Assembly: GCA_030512335.1 (NCBI GenBank)
Contig: JAULSU010000006.1
Location: 2,604,001-2,668,000 of the forward strand
Reading direction: 5' to 3'
From: Immersiella caudata
Lineage: Eukaryota > Ascomycota > Sordariomycetes > Sordariales > Lasiosphaeriaceae
DNA length: 64,000 nucleotides
The translations under genes and the position numbers were made by a program. Shown here one piece after another: positions 31,792 to 43,200 of this stretch; the first letter of the stretch is position 1; every line of letters begins with the position of its first letter. Below the pieces are notes generated by a model. The model ran no database searches and had not been told where the DNA came from. It saw only the letters and a program-made list of their open reading frames with translations.

Positions 31792-33069
31792 TCAAGCGAT
31801 CCTCCTCCGCTTGCCCTCCGGCTCCTCAACACCATCATCGACATTGCGACCACCCAAAGACTCTTCTCCTCCAGCCCCATCGTCCATGACATACTCGCCG
31901 TTGCCGCAAAGCTTGACGCCCATCTGTCGCCGCTCCCTTGGCGTCACCAAGTCCAGCAGAACCTCACAACCCTTCAGCGGGCCATGCGAGTCTCGAGTAT
32001 ACACCTCGTCCCCCTTAGCGTAGATCTTGTCGGAGTGCTCCGCGGTGGAGCCCTGGACGAGGTAGTCGACCCAGCCTGGTCGGAAGGTGTGGTCTCTGTA
32101 CCGGGCGTGGTTGCGGATTGTTGCGAGAACATCATCCTTGGTCTGGATGCTGGTGGCCTTCTCCTTGAGCTCTGCAATCTGTTTGTTGAACTCTTCACGG
32201 AGCGATTTCACCTCTTGGTCGTGCTGGCTGAGGTTTCCTCCATGTTAGACCTCAATTTCTCGAAGGCTGGGGAAGCCGATGTGGTATTCAGTGTCGCTGC
32301 GGCGTAAAAAGTAGGCACCGACACTCTGGGGACTGGGTCGATTGGGCCCTATCCGAGCTTTCCACACAAATTGGTGTGTTTATGGGTAGCGAGGAGCGCT
32401 TGGTGGAGTGCCAACCGATTTTCATAGGCTTTCCGGAATGTGAAAGTTGAGCCGGGATTTGCTAACTCGCCGCGGATGTCCCAGATGGTGAAGAAAAAGT
32501 TCTTTCTGTAGATGCTCTTTCTTCTGGACTTGGAGTCCAAAAACGCGCGGTCGATTAGTGTGCCATATTCCACTAGCATCAGTTCTGTCAACGGCTTTGG
32601 AAGGCCGTCCAAGTCTAAGGTGATGATGGCTGAGGCGCCCCACCAGAGACCAGGAACCCGACCCCAATTTGCCTCGTTGAAGTCCCATTAAGTCGACGGA
32701 TTTCAGGAGCTTTGTCAGGTCCGGGTGGACCTCGCCGATGTTGAAAACTGACGGGGCGACAAGGGTTTGAATTTTCGCCACATCAGGCCACTCCACCACT
32801 GTGTCGGGGCCATCGCAGTGCTTGCTAACCCATTCGTAGATATCCTCCAAGTCGCTGATTCTTTGAGACCAGGTTGAGGCATAAGTTTTGAGCTTCGTCC
32901 AAAAAGGGTGGTTTTTGAGGTCGAAATGGCTGCACGTGATCTCTGACTGGTTCAGGGTGCCGGCAACTCTCTTGCGATCCTCGTCGGACCAGTGATGGGC
33001 AATGGGATGGCATCTGAGGTGGCGTGAGATCTCCCTCACCACATCATGGCGTGATTTAGAGGTCGCCAT
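31792..33069 (-). pseudogene. Unknown fungal protein, broken by a frameshift and a stop
   Basis: ATG at 33069 opens MATSKSRHDVVREISRHLRC, then HWSDEDRKRVAGTLNQSEIT and LVAPSVFNIGEVHPDLTKLL. Near 32637 the frame slips by one base and continues ASAIITLDLDGLPKPLTELM, KNFFFTIWDIRGELANPGST and HTNLCGKLG. An in-frame TAG follows, then the same frame carries on with VSVPTFYAAATLN and FEKLRSNMEET. A second slip near 32235 leads into a coiled stretch (SLREEFNKQIAELKEKATSI) and RPGWVDYLVQGSTAEHSDKI, with an acidic tail ending GKRRRIA at 31792. Because the segments follow each other so closely, I read one gene of about 425 residues carrying two frameshifts and a stop. I do not recognise the family. Confidence 0.5.
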
Positions 33070-34065
33070 CGCCGAGTCGTCAATGTTCGTCTGTAACAAA
33101 ATTTAAATGGGGTAAGTAAATGGCAGGTAGACCGCAGCTGAATGAACTTTCAAACTTTACCTGTTTCGACTTGTCCGTATCTCTCTTGTGTTTGCATGTG
33201 CGAGATGCTCTTTGACATAACGCCGACAACGAAAACGACCTAGACAACGACATCATCACCATCACGACGGGCGGGCGGGATCTTACTCTCCGAGTGCTCC
33301 CCACCCTGAAGCAGGCGTGCATCGAGAGCGCAGCCGTCACCAAGGCCCTCATCAGCGGGACGGAGCAAAAGTTCGGCGATATCAGTGGTCATCGAGGAAC
33401 CAGCCGTCCTTGCGACGGGAGCGGCTGTGTCGAATCTTGGCAAGTACCATGTCAGGAGGTGGCAGTGGGTTATCTGCGTCGTAGGGCGCTGCTCGTCAAG
33501 TTCGACTAGGCGAGCAGCCGATTTGAGATCAGGCGAGTAAATCTATGGCAAGGATGAGGCGCAGAGAACACAAAACCCGGGGGTCAAGAGAGGTCCGAGA
33601 AGTAGAGAGCGGGGGGGGGGGGAGAGAAGATGCGGGTGACAAACCATAGGTAGGTCTTGGTGTAACAAAAGCACCCAAGTTGCCCTCCACACCTGGGAAA
33701 TGGTCCACGTTGTCTTCCATCCCCGGCCGTAGTGTTAATATCATGGCTCTAAGACTCTTGTATAACGTAATACTGGAGCCTGGACGTTCATACCAGCGGA
33801 TATGGACATCGCTTCGTACTAAATATCACAGGTACGGGCATCGGACTTGTTCTCCAATAGCATGCATAAACTCTAGCATCGCTTATCATCACGCCCAACT
33901 CCCGGCCTCGACCCCTAAGATATGTAACAGCCAGCCCTACAAGCCAGGCACTCGGCCCAAGAATAGTATCTTGACAAATACAGATACAAGAAGAATACCA
34001 AAACATCAACCAAAAGCGCCACCTCTGCCATGTCTGTCATGAACCATGCATATCGTTCGTATCCA
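33070..34065. other. Interval without a recognisable gene
   Basis: About 1 kb with a 12-base G run at 33611-33622. It includes the 3' flank of the coiled-coil gene and the upstream region of the broken gene. No product was recognised in the short frames. Confidence 0.4.
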
Positions 34066-36537
34066 TCATTCGCCCCTCGCCCCGCGATAGCTTCCCATCT
34101 TCTCAATCGAGCTCATCAAACCATTGCGCATACCCATGCCGCTGCCTGGCCGTGGCACTCCCGTGACATTACCCCCGCCAACAGCGCCACTTTTCGTTCT
34201 TTCGTGGGGCATTCTTCCGATTTTGCTCTCTGTCTTGGAGAGGCCCAGGCCGGTCGTGGGTGCTCGCAGGCCAGACAGACGATTGGGGTTGAGTCGCATC
34301 GCGCTTCCTTCGTGTGAAGCCCTGACCGTCGCCGGTGTGGTGCGGGGCGGGGGGCCCATGCTCAGCCTCGCGGGAGTCCTATTCACCGCGGGCGACTCCG
34401 GCATGCTGGAGCTAGTGTTGCCTCTGCCCCTGGCGACCTTCGCTGTGCCGGGGGTAGCGGCAACAGGCGGGTTCGCCGGAGCTGCGGAATCCGTGGCTAC
34501 GAAGCTCTGCATATTCATCATCTCCTCCGCAAGCATGACGAGCTCGCCCTTCTCGACTCTCTCCTTCTCCAGCAAACGCCTGAGCTCATCGTTGTCATCC
34601 TTGACCGTCTTGGTGACAGCCTCGAGCTTCTCGACCTCGGCCTCAAGCTCCTTGATGTGTGCCGCGTCCTTGGCTTTCTCAGCCTTGCGCTCGTCCTCGA
34701 GCTCTGCTAGTCGTGCCAGGTCGACCTTGGTCATGGTGGCGTCACGGCCCACCCGCAGCTCCTCGTTTTCGCGGGCCAGCTCGTCCACTTGCATCTGCAG
34801 CTCGCGGACCTTCTTCTCCCAGCGATTCTCGTAGCTCTTCTTGAGCGCGGCGACCTTGGTCTCGTGTTTGCTCTTGTAGAGCGCATGCAGCTCTCGCGCG
34901 ACTCGCTCGACGGCCATCTCGACCTCTTTGTTCGACCCGACTGGTGCAGGGCTGCGCCCTCCGGATTCCGCAGCGGCAGCTGCTTCGGCGCTGGCCTTAC
35001 CGGCGCGCATGCCCGCCATCTTGCTCTCCGCATCCTGAGCCATCATCTCGGCGGCCTCGCGGCGCTTCTCGGACTCGTCCAACTTAAACTCGAGCTCCTC
35101 GCGCTCGCGTTGGCTCAGGACAATCTCTTCCTTGACCTTGCGCAAAACTACTTCCATCTCGCGGCCACGCTTCTCCCAGCTGTCGCGCTCTGCCACAAGC
35201 GCACCATGTGTGCCTTGCACTTCGCGCAGCTGCTCCATGCACTCTCCGACGCGCTTTTCGGCGTCACCGACGGCCGTCTTCAAAGAGAGAACCTCAGCTT
35301 CCTTCCCGCTCAGGGATGCCTTGAGGCTGCTGATCTCAGAGAGGAAGCCCGACTTGAGAGACTCGAGCTCCCGAGGTGTAACTGTTGGGATGCTGCGGGG
35401 AGTGGGCATGGGGGGGATGTCAAAGTCCAACAAATTGACGAGATTGTTGCGTTGTGGCGTTGCCGCAACTGTCCCATTCGGGGCCCTCGATGGCGAGGGG
35501 TTGCCGCGCTGCGATTGATACCCGCTAAATCGCAATTGGTCGGTGAAGTCCAGCAGGTTTGTAGTATTCCCCGTGTCGTACCGATCCGGTGCCGGGCCGT
35601 TTGCCCGAGGTGTTCGCATCGGCGTCGGCTGTGGATCGCTTCGTGAGGCGCGTGGTGTCGCATCAGACACTGTCGAAAACTTGTTTGGACTGTTGCTCCG
35701 CATCTGGCTCAGCACGGTAAGGTTAGGCACAGCTGAGAAGGCACTGAATGTGCTTATCATGGTATCATCCATGCCAGCATGCTCGTCCTCGTCCTCGTAA
35801 CCCTGGTATTGATCCTGCAGCTGTAGGCGTGCCTGGTGGCCCTGCCCATCGGACGGAGACCCCATGTGCATTGTGTCGTCCCCTCCTCCGTTTGAACCGA
35901 CTTCGTCAGCCAAATCGTTGGCATCGTCCTCGAATATCTCAATTGCGTGCTTCAGCCCCTCATTTTCGCGAATCGCATCGTGTAGGCTCATGTTGCGATC
36001 CAATGAAGGGCGCGGAGATGACGACGGGGGCGAGGTCTGTACTTGTGCCTGCGGAGGGAGCTCGTTGACCGCAGCAGCGAGGTTACTGATCTTGACAGGG
36101 AATCGCTTGATTGGCGACGACATCTTTCGGGGGCTTTGCGGCAGAGGCGGTGGCGGCATGCTCTTGGTGGGCGGCGCGGCCTCTTCGACGGTACCGTTGG
36201 CGGGCGGCTGTTGACTCTGTTGTTGCTGCTGCTGCTGCTGCTGCACGATCTTGAGCGGTGAGAGCTCGTTGCCAGAGATCACACGCGACATAGGGCGGAC
36301 CTTTGGCGGCGAGGGGCCGCGCGATGTGGGCGATGGCGAGCCATTCTCTGCATTTACGTGCGACATGAAGGGCGAACTGTTGGGGGACGAGCCGTGCTCA
36401 TTCTCGGCGTCGAAGCCGGGCGTCTGCGTCGTCGTGCGGGTTACGGAGCGGACTTCGTAATCTTCGTAGCGAATTGACGAGGGCGTGGAGGAATTCAGAG
36501 CCGCGCTCGGTGTAGGCGATAGCGGCGCTGTCTGCAT
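34066..36537 (-). CDS. Large coiled-coil protein, unknown function
   Basis: Single exon, ATG 36537, 823 residues. The N-terminal ~400 residues are Ser/Pro/Thr-rich and disordered with a polyglutamine run near residue 98 and a proline run (PPPPLPQSPRKMSSPIKRFP). Short conserved-looking patches follow: NMSLHDAIRENEGLKHAIEI, TNLLDFTDQLRFSGYQ and VNLLDFDIPPMPTPRSIP. Then TPRELESLKSGFLSEISSLK begins a long coiled coil (about residues 430-700, e.g. LREVQGTHGALVAERDSWEK, KKVRELQMQVDELARENEEL). The C-terminus is basic and ends RNGLMSSIEKMGSYRGARGE. The layout suits a structural cytoskeleton or spindle-associated protein, but that is an inference. No frameshift or intron is needed, although the sequence has many homopolymers. 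The frame stays open a little 5' of this ATG. Confidence 0.8.
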   Translation of the reverse strand: MQTAPLSPTPSAALNSSTPSSIRYEDYEVRSVTRTTTQTPGFDAENEHGSSPNSSPFMSHVNAENGSPSPTSRGPSPPKVRPMSRVISGNELSPLKIVQQQQQQQQQSQQPPANGTVEEAAPPTKSMPPPPLPQSPRKMSSPIKRFPVKISNLAAAVNELPPQAQVQTSPPSSSPRPSLDRNMSLHDAIRENEGLKHAIEIFEDDANDLADEVGSNGGGDDTMHMGSPSDGQGHQARLQLQDQYQGYEDEDEHAGMDDTMISTFSAFSAVPNLTVLSQMRSNSPNKFSTVSDATPRASRSDPQPTPMRTPRANGPAPDRYDTGNTTNLLDFTDQLRFSGYQSQRGNPSPSRAPNGTVAATPQRNNLVNLLDFDIPPMPTPRSIPTVTPRELESLKSGFLSEISSLKASLSGKEAEVLSLKTAVGDAEKRVGECMEQLREVQGTHGALVAERDSWEKRGREMEVVLRKVKEEIVLSQREREELEFKLDESEKRREAAEMMAQDAESKMAGMRAGKASAEAAAAAESGGRSPAPVGSNKEVEMAVERVARELHALYKSKHETKVAALKKSYENRWEKKVRELQMQVDELARENEELRVGRDATMTKVDLARLAELEDERKAEKAKDAAHIKELEAEVEKLEAVTKTVKDDNDELRRLLEKERVEKGELVMLAEEMMNMQSFVATDSAAPANPPVAATPGTAKVARGRGNTSSSMPESPAVNRTPARLSMGPPPRTTPATVRASHEGSAMRLNPNRLSGLRAPTTGLGLSKTESKIGRMPHERTKSGAVGGGNVTGVPRPGSGMGMRNGLMSSIEKMGSYRGARGE

Positions 36538-37911
36538 CGTCGTCGACAATCGGCCGTTGCTGGTGTTTGGAGCACGTCGCCAAAAAAAAAAGCCTATGCC
36601 GGATTCAGGGGAAGACAAATGTTGGGGTACTTGGGAGGGGTGGTCGCCAATGGTTTTATTCGCGACCCGTGCTGGCCAATGGGAGCCAGACCGCTGGTTG
36701 CTGTTTACCGCCTTCGACCCGGCAACACTGCGTCACGTGTCATCCTGGGAGCAGCCCCAGCAGCCCCAAACATGGCGGCTGAAACGAAACAGCAAAGGGG
36801 CATAACAATGTCATTACACAGAAATTGTCAAAAGATTATTATTGGCAATGGAACCGAACTCTCTAAGGGATCTAAGAAGCCCATGTCACGGTTCGCGCCA
36901 AAATGTAATTTCACGTGGAGAGGCGCGGAGTTCAAGAAGGTTGGGTCAATTGCCGCTACGATAAAAGGCGCGCCGTCTCCCAAAAGCCACACTCCAACAG
37001 TAAAAACTACACCACCGAGGAGCTGAACTGATTTCACTCATTGGCAATAGCGTATAGCCACATTGGAGTTGGCATTGGATCGATCTACCCTCTCAGCCCA
37101 ACGCTCCCCCATCGTTTCGAAGGGACTCTTTTTAACCTTCGTGAGTCGTGACCAAATAAACAATAATCCAATATCCAAACGCACCGCATCTCCACTTCTT
37201 TTTTGAAGAAACGAAAATAGGTCATAAGCGTCGTTAGCAAGGAAATAAAAAAGCTATGCTTGGTCCAGGTATCTCTCCCATATCGAGCAAACCCGCACAT
37301 TCGGCACCGGAAGAAAGAGGAAGTAAACACAGACGTGAGCGACAGAAGAAGCTCTCCTGCCGAGTGGTCGTCGGCGGGGAGGGAAGGACGGCGCGTTTTC
37401 CGCGTGGTCGTCATGTGCCTCCGCCTGAGGTCGTTACAGGCGGTTTGTTTTAGCCGTGGGAGGTCGTGAGAGGTTAATGTTGCCCGTCGCGCCTGGTAGC
37501 GACAGCTCAAGACAACCACAAGCACGCCCGCCGTGATTAGGTCCAACCCATGCAACCCATGATTTCATCAGCCATTTACAGCCATAGCAGACATCTGGAC
37601 AACAAATGAGACGTCGTAGCTCGTAAGCATGTCCTAAGCAGGTGCCGTCAAAGTCGTCTTGGGCGAATACAAAGAGAAGAAACTCGGAGTTGGAAGAAAT
37701 TAGCCAAAGAGTGTGGGCTTTTTCGTGTTCGTGGCCTTCGAAACACTTCGTCTCTCATTATCTGGCTGCTCGTCGCTCGGACCCAGAATGCCGCAACGCC
37801 ACTCATGAGCCAACGCAAGTGCGCTGGAGAAATGGAAAATGGTGAGATAGTTGACGAATCGAGTGAGCTTTTTTCGGTGCCCGCCTCAACCCGTCCGCCG
37901 CGTGGAAGCGA
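36538..37911. other. Interval between the coiled-coil gene and stuA
   Basis: About 1.4 kb. It holds the promoter of the coiled-coil gene (reading left; an A/T run at about 36580-36590) and the 3' untranslated region of stuA. No gene was recognised. Confidence 0.45.
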
Positions 37912-40228
37912 TTATCTCCGTGCCCGCTGCGTCGAGATAGCCGGGGCAGGCTGTGCCATAGGGGCATTGTAGGTCGGGGACGGAATGGACGAGTCGAGCA
38001 TGGTCTTGCGACGCTTCATGTCAAGCCCCATCCCTCCACCGCCGCTGGACGGTCTGTCTTCTTCGTCATCCCGGCCCCGCTTCAAGCCACCGGAGTTTCC
38101 ATTGACGGGAGGCTGAGGCGCATAACCGTTCTGTAGGGACCCTGACATGTCGCCTTGGTTTCCGTAGACGTCATTTCCTGGTGCCCCGTTCGTGGAGCCG
38201 CGGTCGTTACTCATAACGCTGTAAAGGTTACTCGACTGCTGTCCAACTCGCGGAGGTGGGGTGTGATAACCCTGTTGCGAATAATACGCCTGCGGCGCTG
38301 CGGCCGTACGGGGAGTGGCCCGCCCTGACCCAGCTTGGTGGGGAGAGCCCGAGATTTCGGGCGAAATATGGGAGTGATCGTTAGGTAGCGAGGCTACGGG
38401 AGGAGCGCTGTAGTTGTAGGAGCCACGGTTCGCGTCATAGGCACCGCTGTCATGCGTGTATTCTGCGTCGTGTTCGTGCTCCGCTTCGTCTTCTGGGGCT
38501 TGGTGGCCTTCGCTTTGACCCGAATGCATCATACCATTTGGCGGCTTCGAGTCACCCTGGTCGTTTCCGGCACCGATTGGCCTACTTGAGGGGGGTCCCA
38601 TCTCGCTCTTGACGTAGTTATTTTGCCCATACATAGGTCGCTCTTGTGGAGGGGCATTGGACGACTGGTATGGGGATTGCTGCGCTGGTGGTGCCTGATA
38701 CATCTGCCGCGAGCTGTCGTAGGGCTGGCTCACGGGAGGGTAGTTTTGCTGCATGCTTTGGATCGTGGAGCCAGGGGGTGTGGTGGCGGGAGTGTTTGGA
38801 AGCGAGCGAGCGTTGCTGAGATTCGTGTCAATGGACATGGGAGGCGCTCCTTGGGGGCCGTTCATCCCCTGCTGGTTCCACTGAAAGCTATCCGAGGCCA
38901 TACCACCGCCCATCACGCTAGAGGCGCTAGTCGGCGGGGTAGGGAATGTATGCGCGCGGTCCAGAGAAGGGCGACCCATTCCCGGATGGGAGAGCGGCGG
39001 TTGCTGCGGCCCAGGGATGGGGATCGAGTGATGATGGTGCTGTTGGAGAGAAGGAAGACCAGGGCCTGGTTGGCCATTTCGCATCTGGTTCGCATCCTGC
39101 TTGCGGCGTTGTTCTGCAGCAACTGCCATGACCTGGCTGGTGCGGTTCTGGTTGGTGGGATGATAAAGGAGAGCGCCGATGTTATGCACGAAAAGAGGAT
39201 ACAGGAGCTCCGTGATCTTCTCCTTGTTGGCAAAATCAAGAGCCCTGTCGAAAGGAATCCTGAAACACAGTCAGCAGCTGGACTCAAAAGTCAAGACCCA
39301 CGGATACGTACCAGACACCCTTCAAGTGCATGGGACCGATCTTGACAACATGCCGCACTTTCTCGCTCTTGAGAATGCCATCACGGCGCCCGCGGGTCAT
39401 GCCAGCGACGTTTAACAGCTTAGTACCGTTGATCATGTGGTTGTCTGCAGTATCTCGTCAGCGTTGTTCGAAGTGGTAGAAACCGACCACTATCTTACCT
39501 TCCCTGCGCGCAACACAGATACCACGAGCCTCTACCTGGAAGCAAAGGCTTCCTTCGTCCTCCCAGAGCGTGGCGGTCACGCGAGGCTTCATGCCCGGGG
39601 GCTGAACCTGCCCGGTGGTGTCAAAGCCCTGTGAATAGGGTGCGGGAGCCATCGCCTGTTGGCTTCCCACGCCAGGAAGGGGCAAGACAGGCTGTCCGGC
39701 GCCCATAGGACCAGATACGCCCTGTGGCCCAGTAGGTGGGGAAGTCAGGTTGTTGGCGTACGCATACTGGTTCCCGTAGTGGCTGGATCCTGGATACTGC
39801 GATGGCCCTGGCTGCAAAAGAGGTGGTTGCTGGTGGGGATAGTGCGAGGTCACGGTTGGCGGCGGTGCCGGGCCCGCGGCGGACATGTGCTGCTGATAAT
39901 ACATCTCTGGCCCTCCTGCGTTCATTGCTTGGTACTGATCGTATCCCGCAGCGGAGTGGCCGGGCGGCCCCTGGATTCCGTTTCCTGATGAGAGGTTGGG
40001 TGAGAGCGGCCCTGGAGTTTTCGGCCCGAGAGAAGAGGCAGCCGAGGTAAACGACGACTGCGATCCGCTGGCTGCAGACGAGATAGAGGCTCCCCGGGGC
40101 GACGAACTGCTTGACGAATATGCCTGTTGCGGCGGTGGCAGAGGCAGGGACGGCAATCTCTCGCTGGCGTACAACGGACGCTGAGGGGCGTTGTAGTACG
40201 ATACGTCAGTCGGTCCCCGGGCTTGCAC
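37912..40228 (-). CDS. stuA: APSES transcription factor StuA (Asm1)
   Basis: Developmental regulator of conidiation and sexual structures in filamentous ascomycetes; DNA-binding nuclear protein. Exons: up to 39499, 39444-39312 and 39259-37912, joined through two short introns (54 and 52 bp) in phase. The APSES domain spans the three exons: RVTATLWEDEGSLCFQVEAR, GICVARREDNHMINGTKLLN, VAGMTRGRRDGILKSEKVRH, VVKIGPMHLKGVWIPFDRAL, DFANKEKITELLYPLFVHNI. Flanks are Gln/Pro/Ser-rich; the C-terminal part has a likely nuclear signal (GLDMKRRKTM). The frame is open up to about 40300 without an ATG. A conservative start is the ATG at 39925; the longer N-terminus probably comes from an upstream spliced exon, as is usual for this gene. 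No defects. Confidence 0.92.
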
Positions 40229-43200
40229 TTGCGAAATCGACGGGAGATCCAGCTTTTCGGTATTTACTCGAAACCTGCCGCTGGAGCTTTCGAGTCACGG
40301 CGAGCGACTCTTGCCGAACTGAGGACGGAGAAGTGAGACACACGTCCGGTAGCGCGCCTAGATCCTGTATCTGGTCCCAATTGGCGACCTAGCAACAGCA
40401 GTTGGTTCTGTTTTGGTCAATTGGACAACCCCGATCAATCGAAGGCTTCGAAGCTGCTGTGTGCTTCACAAGTGGTGCTGAGGAAGCTTATCCTAGGAAA
40501 CGAAGCCGGCAGGTTCGTGTGCGTTCTCAGGGGCCAACAGGTCGCTATGTAGCATAACACTGAGGAGCGTAAGAGCGAAGGTCAGGTCGGGACGCGAGAC
40601 GGGGTGGTCGAAGGTGTTGGTGGGAATGCGAAGCAAGCTTGTCCACAGCTTGGAGATAGGACGATAGCGCCGCGATCGTGCGACTGCTGCCGAAAAGCTG
40701 CAGATGGCGCGGGGTGGGGTGGAGCAAACGGGAAGAAACCCAGGAAGACTTTGGCGGCAAAAGGCTGTCTAAGTCTGGTTTCCCCTAGTGCTGGATATGT
40801 TCGTAACGAAGTTCCCCTCTTTGCGCACGCTCTCTGTCTTCTCTCGATCTCGCGTTCGCTCTTCCGCGGTGTCGGTGACGCTGTTCGTGTCGACCTTCCA
40901 GTCAGCCGGGTGGATTCGGGGGCTGTCGGGCGCAACTGTTCATGCAGGTCGGTTAGCTTGATCCTCGCGCACCGAGACGAGACGACCTGTGTGCGGGCAA
41001 AGGAACGCAGGTCAAGAAAAATTAAAAAGATGCAGGCATGCAGGAAAGCAAATCGGGTGTGGGCGGTGGCAAGCCAAGGATATGGTTGCAGTTTATGAAG
41101 CTTCGTACCTTCCTCGCTCGCCTCTCGGACACTCTTTCCCTGGGGGAGGGGGGGAATTAGGGAGGTCGGTGGATCGTGGTGAGGAAGAGGAAGGAAGACG
41201 AAGAGGAGATGGGAGGCGGCTTGATTTAGGTGGTGGTGAGAAGGAAGGGGGCAGGTCGAGGCGGATGGCCGATCAGCGAGAAAACAGACCCCCAGGCCCG
41301 TCTCCCGTCCTTGCTCTGTGCTGTACGTACTCCTCCGGGGGGTGCAAACCCTGGTCCACAATCCCGCCAGCCATTCAAGAGCCAAGAAACATAACCGTAA
41401 TCGTCTTAGAGTGCGACTAAAAACATAAAATAAAAAAGATAAGTCCACATACCCCGGCCAGTGCGCAGGCTGGCTCGTTGGGTAGCGGGCGGGCAGGGTA
41501 GCTCTGGCCCCAGACAGGGAAAGCAAGAACGGAAAGGCAACGTGAGCGCCCACGAGCGAACAAACCTTTTTCGACCATCGAGCGACGAGGGGCTCGGTTT
41601 TTTCTGGCCCCAAGCAGCATCAGCAGCAGCCGCAGGCCTCACTGCTGGCCGTCACTGGTCGCTCTTGCGTTTGGCTTTCTTCACCTTCCCCCCACCGTCC
41701 CAACTTGCGAAAAGGCTGGTTGTCCCAGCGGTGGATTGAGTTTCTTACTTTCTTGGTTTCCCTCACCAAAATGGAACTCCGGCCTCTGCTCTCTGCCGCG
41801 CCCCGCCAGAGCTGCCCTGCTCTGCTCTGCGCTGGCGCGTGCTTTTGCTTGCTTGCGGGCTGCCACCGTCAATGCTCTGGAGACGGACCGCAGGAGGCAG
41901 AGAGTGGCCCCGGAGGTGCCAGGATAAGCCAAGCTAGTTGGGGCTAGGAGGGTTTGCTGTCCGGGCCTGGCTCGACCAGGATCGACTGGCGAGGTTGGGG
42001 AGCAGGGGGGGATGAGGGGGCGTGTGCCTAAAGGGCCGTGCAAGTGGCCGTCGGTGGAACAGCGCCCTGGCCGACGCCAGTGGTTCAGTGCTTTGCCAGG
42101 CTGGGGGAGGCGTGCGAGCAAATACGTAGCGGGGGTACGTCTGCAAGGTCGCACCAGGGAGGGGGCTAGCCTAGCAGCCACTGGGGGGGGCTCTAGACGG
42201 GGGTCAGGGTGAGGGCGAGCAGCGAGCGAGCGGATGCTGGACCACGAACTATGAACGAAAAAAACAGGTGGTCGACGACAGGACCTCGATCCTGGCCTCG
42301 GCTAAGCCAGCTCAGCAACGGTGTCTGCCTCCACAACAAGGGGGAGTGGTTGTGCGGATCATGGTATTTGCTGTTAGTAAGGCGTCAACGGGATTGGAAG
42401 CTCGGAGCGGGAGTGTTTGCACCGCGGCGAAAAGATGGCGGGAGCCGACAATTGGAAGCGCCGGCGCAGTCCTGGGCAGTGGAGGGCGGGAACTTTTGGA
42501 TCAGTTGCCTTTTCTTTGCCATGTTCTTTTTTCCAACGTCTCTTTCTGTCGCAGGCTGGGTCATCCACCGCTGGCGTTGTGTCTAATAACCGCGCCACAT
42601 TTTTGTTTTGGTCAGCACGGCTGGCTGTAGGTATGGGTGAGATGGTGGATTGTCGCCTAGTGCGCACTTCATCCAACCGTCTCAACAGCCGTAGACGTCG
42701 ACGTTACCTCTACTTGGCTACGGACCCGACTGGCCTCGGAACCCGGCCGCTTCGTGGCTTGCTCTGCCACGTCCAGATAGAGGTGGCACTCCGGAGGAGC
42801 CTCGAGGCGGCGGTCTACGGCGTGGTCATGCCCGGAGTTCTCTCTTCACCGTTGTCACGCCAAAACCCTAATCAGGAGAACTCCGCCGAATTGACTTTGG
42901 CGGCTACCTTCTCTGGAGACACGCGGTAAAAGCCCGTGCTCTCACAATTAGAACAAATTCGTAGCCCGCCGACCAAAGCGTCTCTGCACAGCGCCAGTAC
43001 TGACAGTACGCAAGTGTGCCGAGGGATTCCCGTGAGCCGCCAAAACGGCGAATCAGTGACCGTTGGCGGGAGGCGTAGCCCAATCGTGTCGATTGAGTGC
43101 AAAGAAAATTGCAGGAACGGGTAAGTCCGTCGACACGCCAGTTCGGCGCGGGCGCGAAGACATTGTCGCACAGATCCATACCCTTGACATTGCTGGTGGG

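Noticed and set aside
40582..41613. 343-residue minus frame upstream of stuA
   Set aside because: No domain, skewed composition, and equally long frames on the other strand; more likely leader or promoter DNA.
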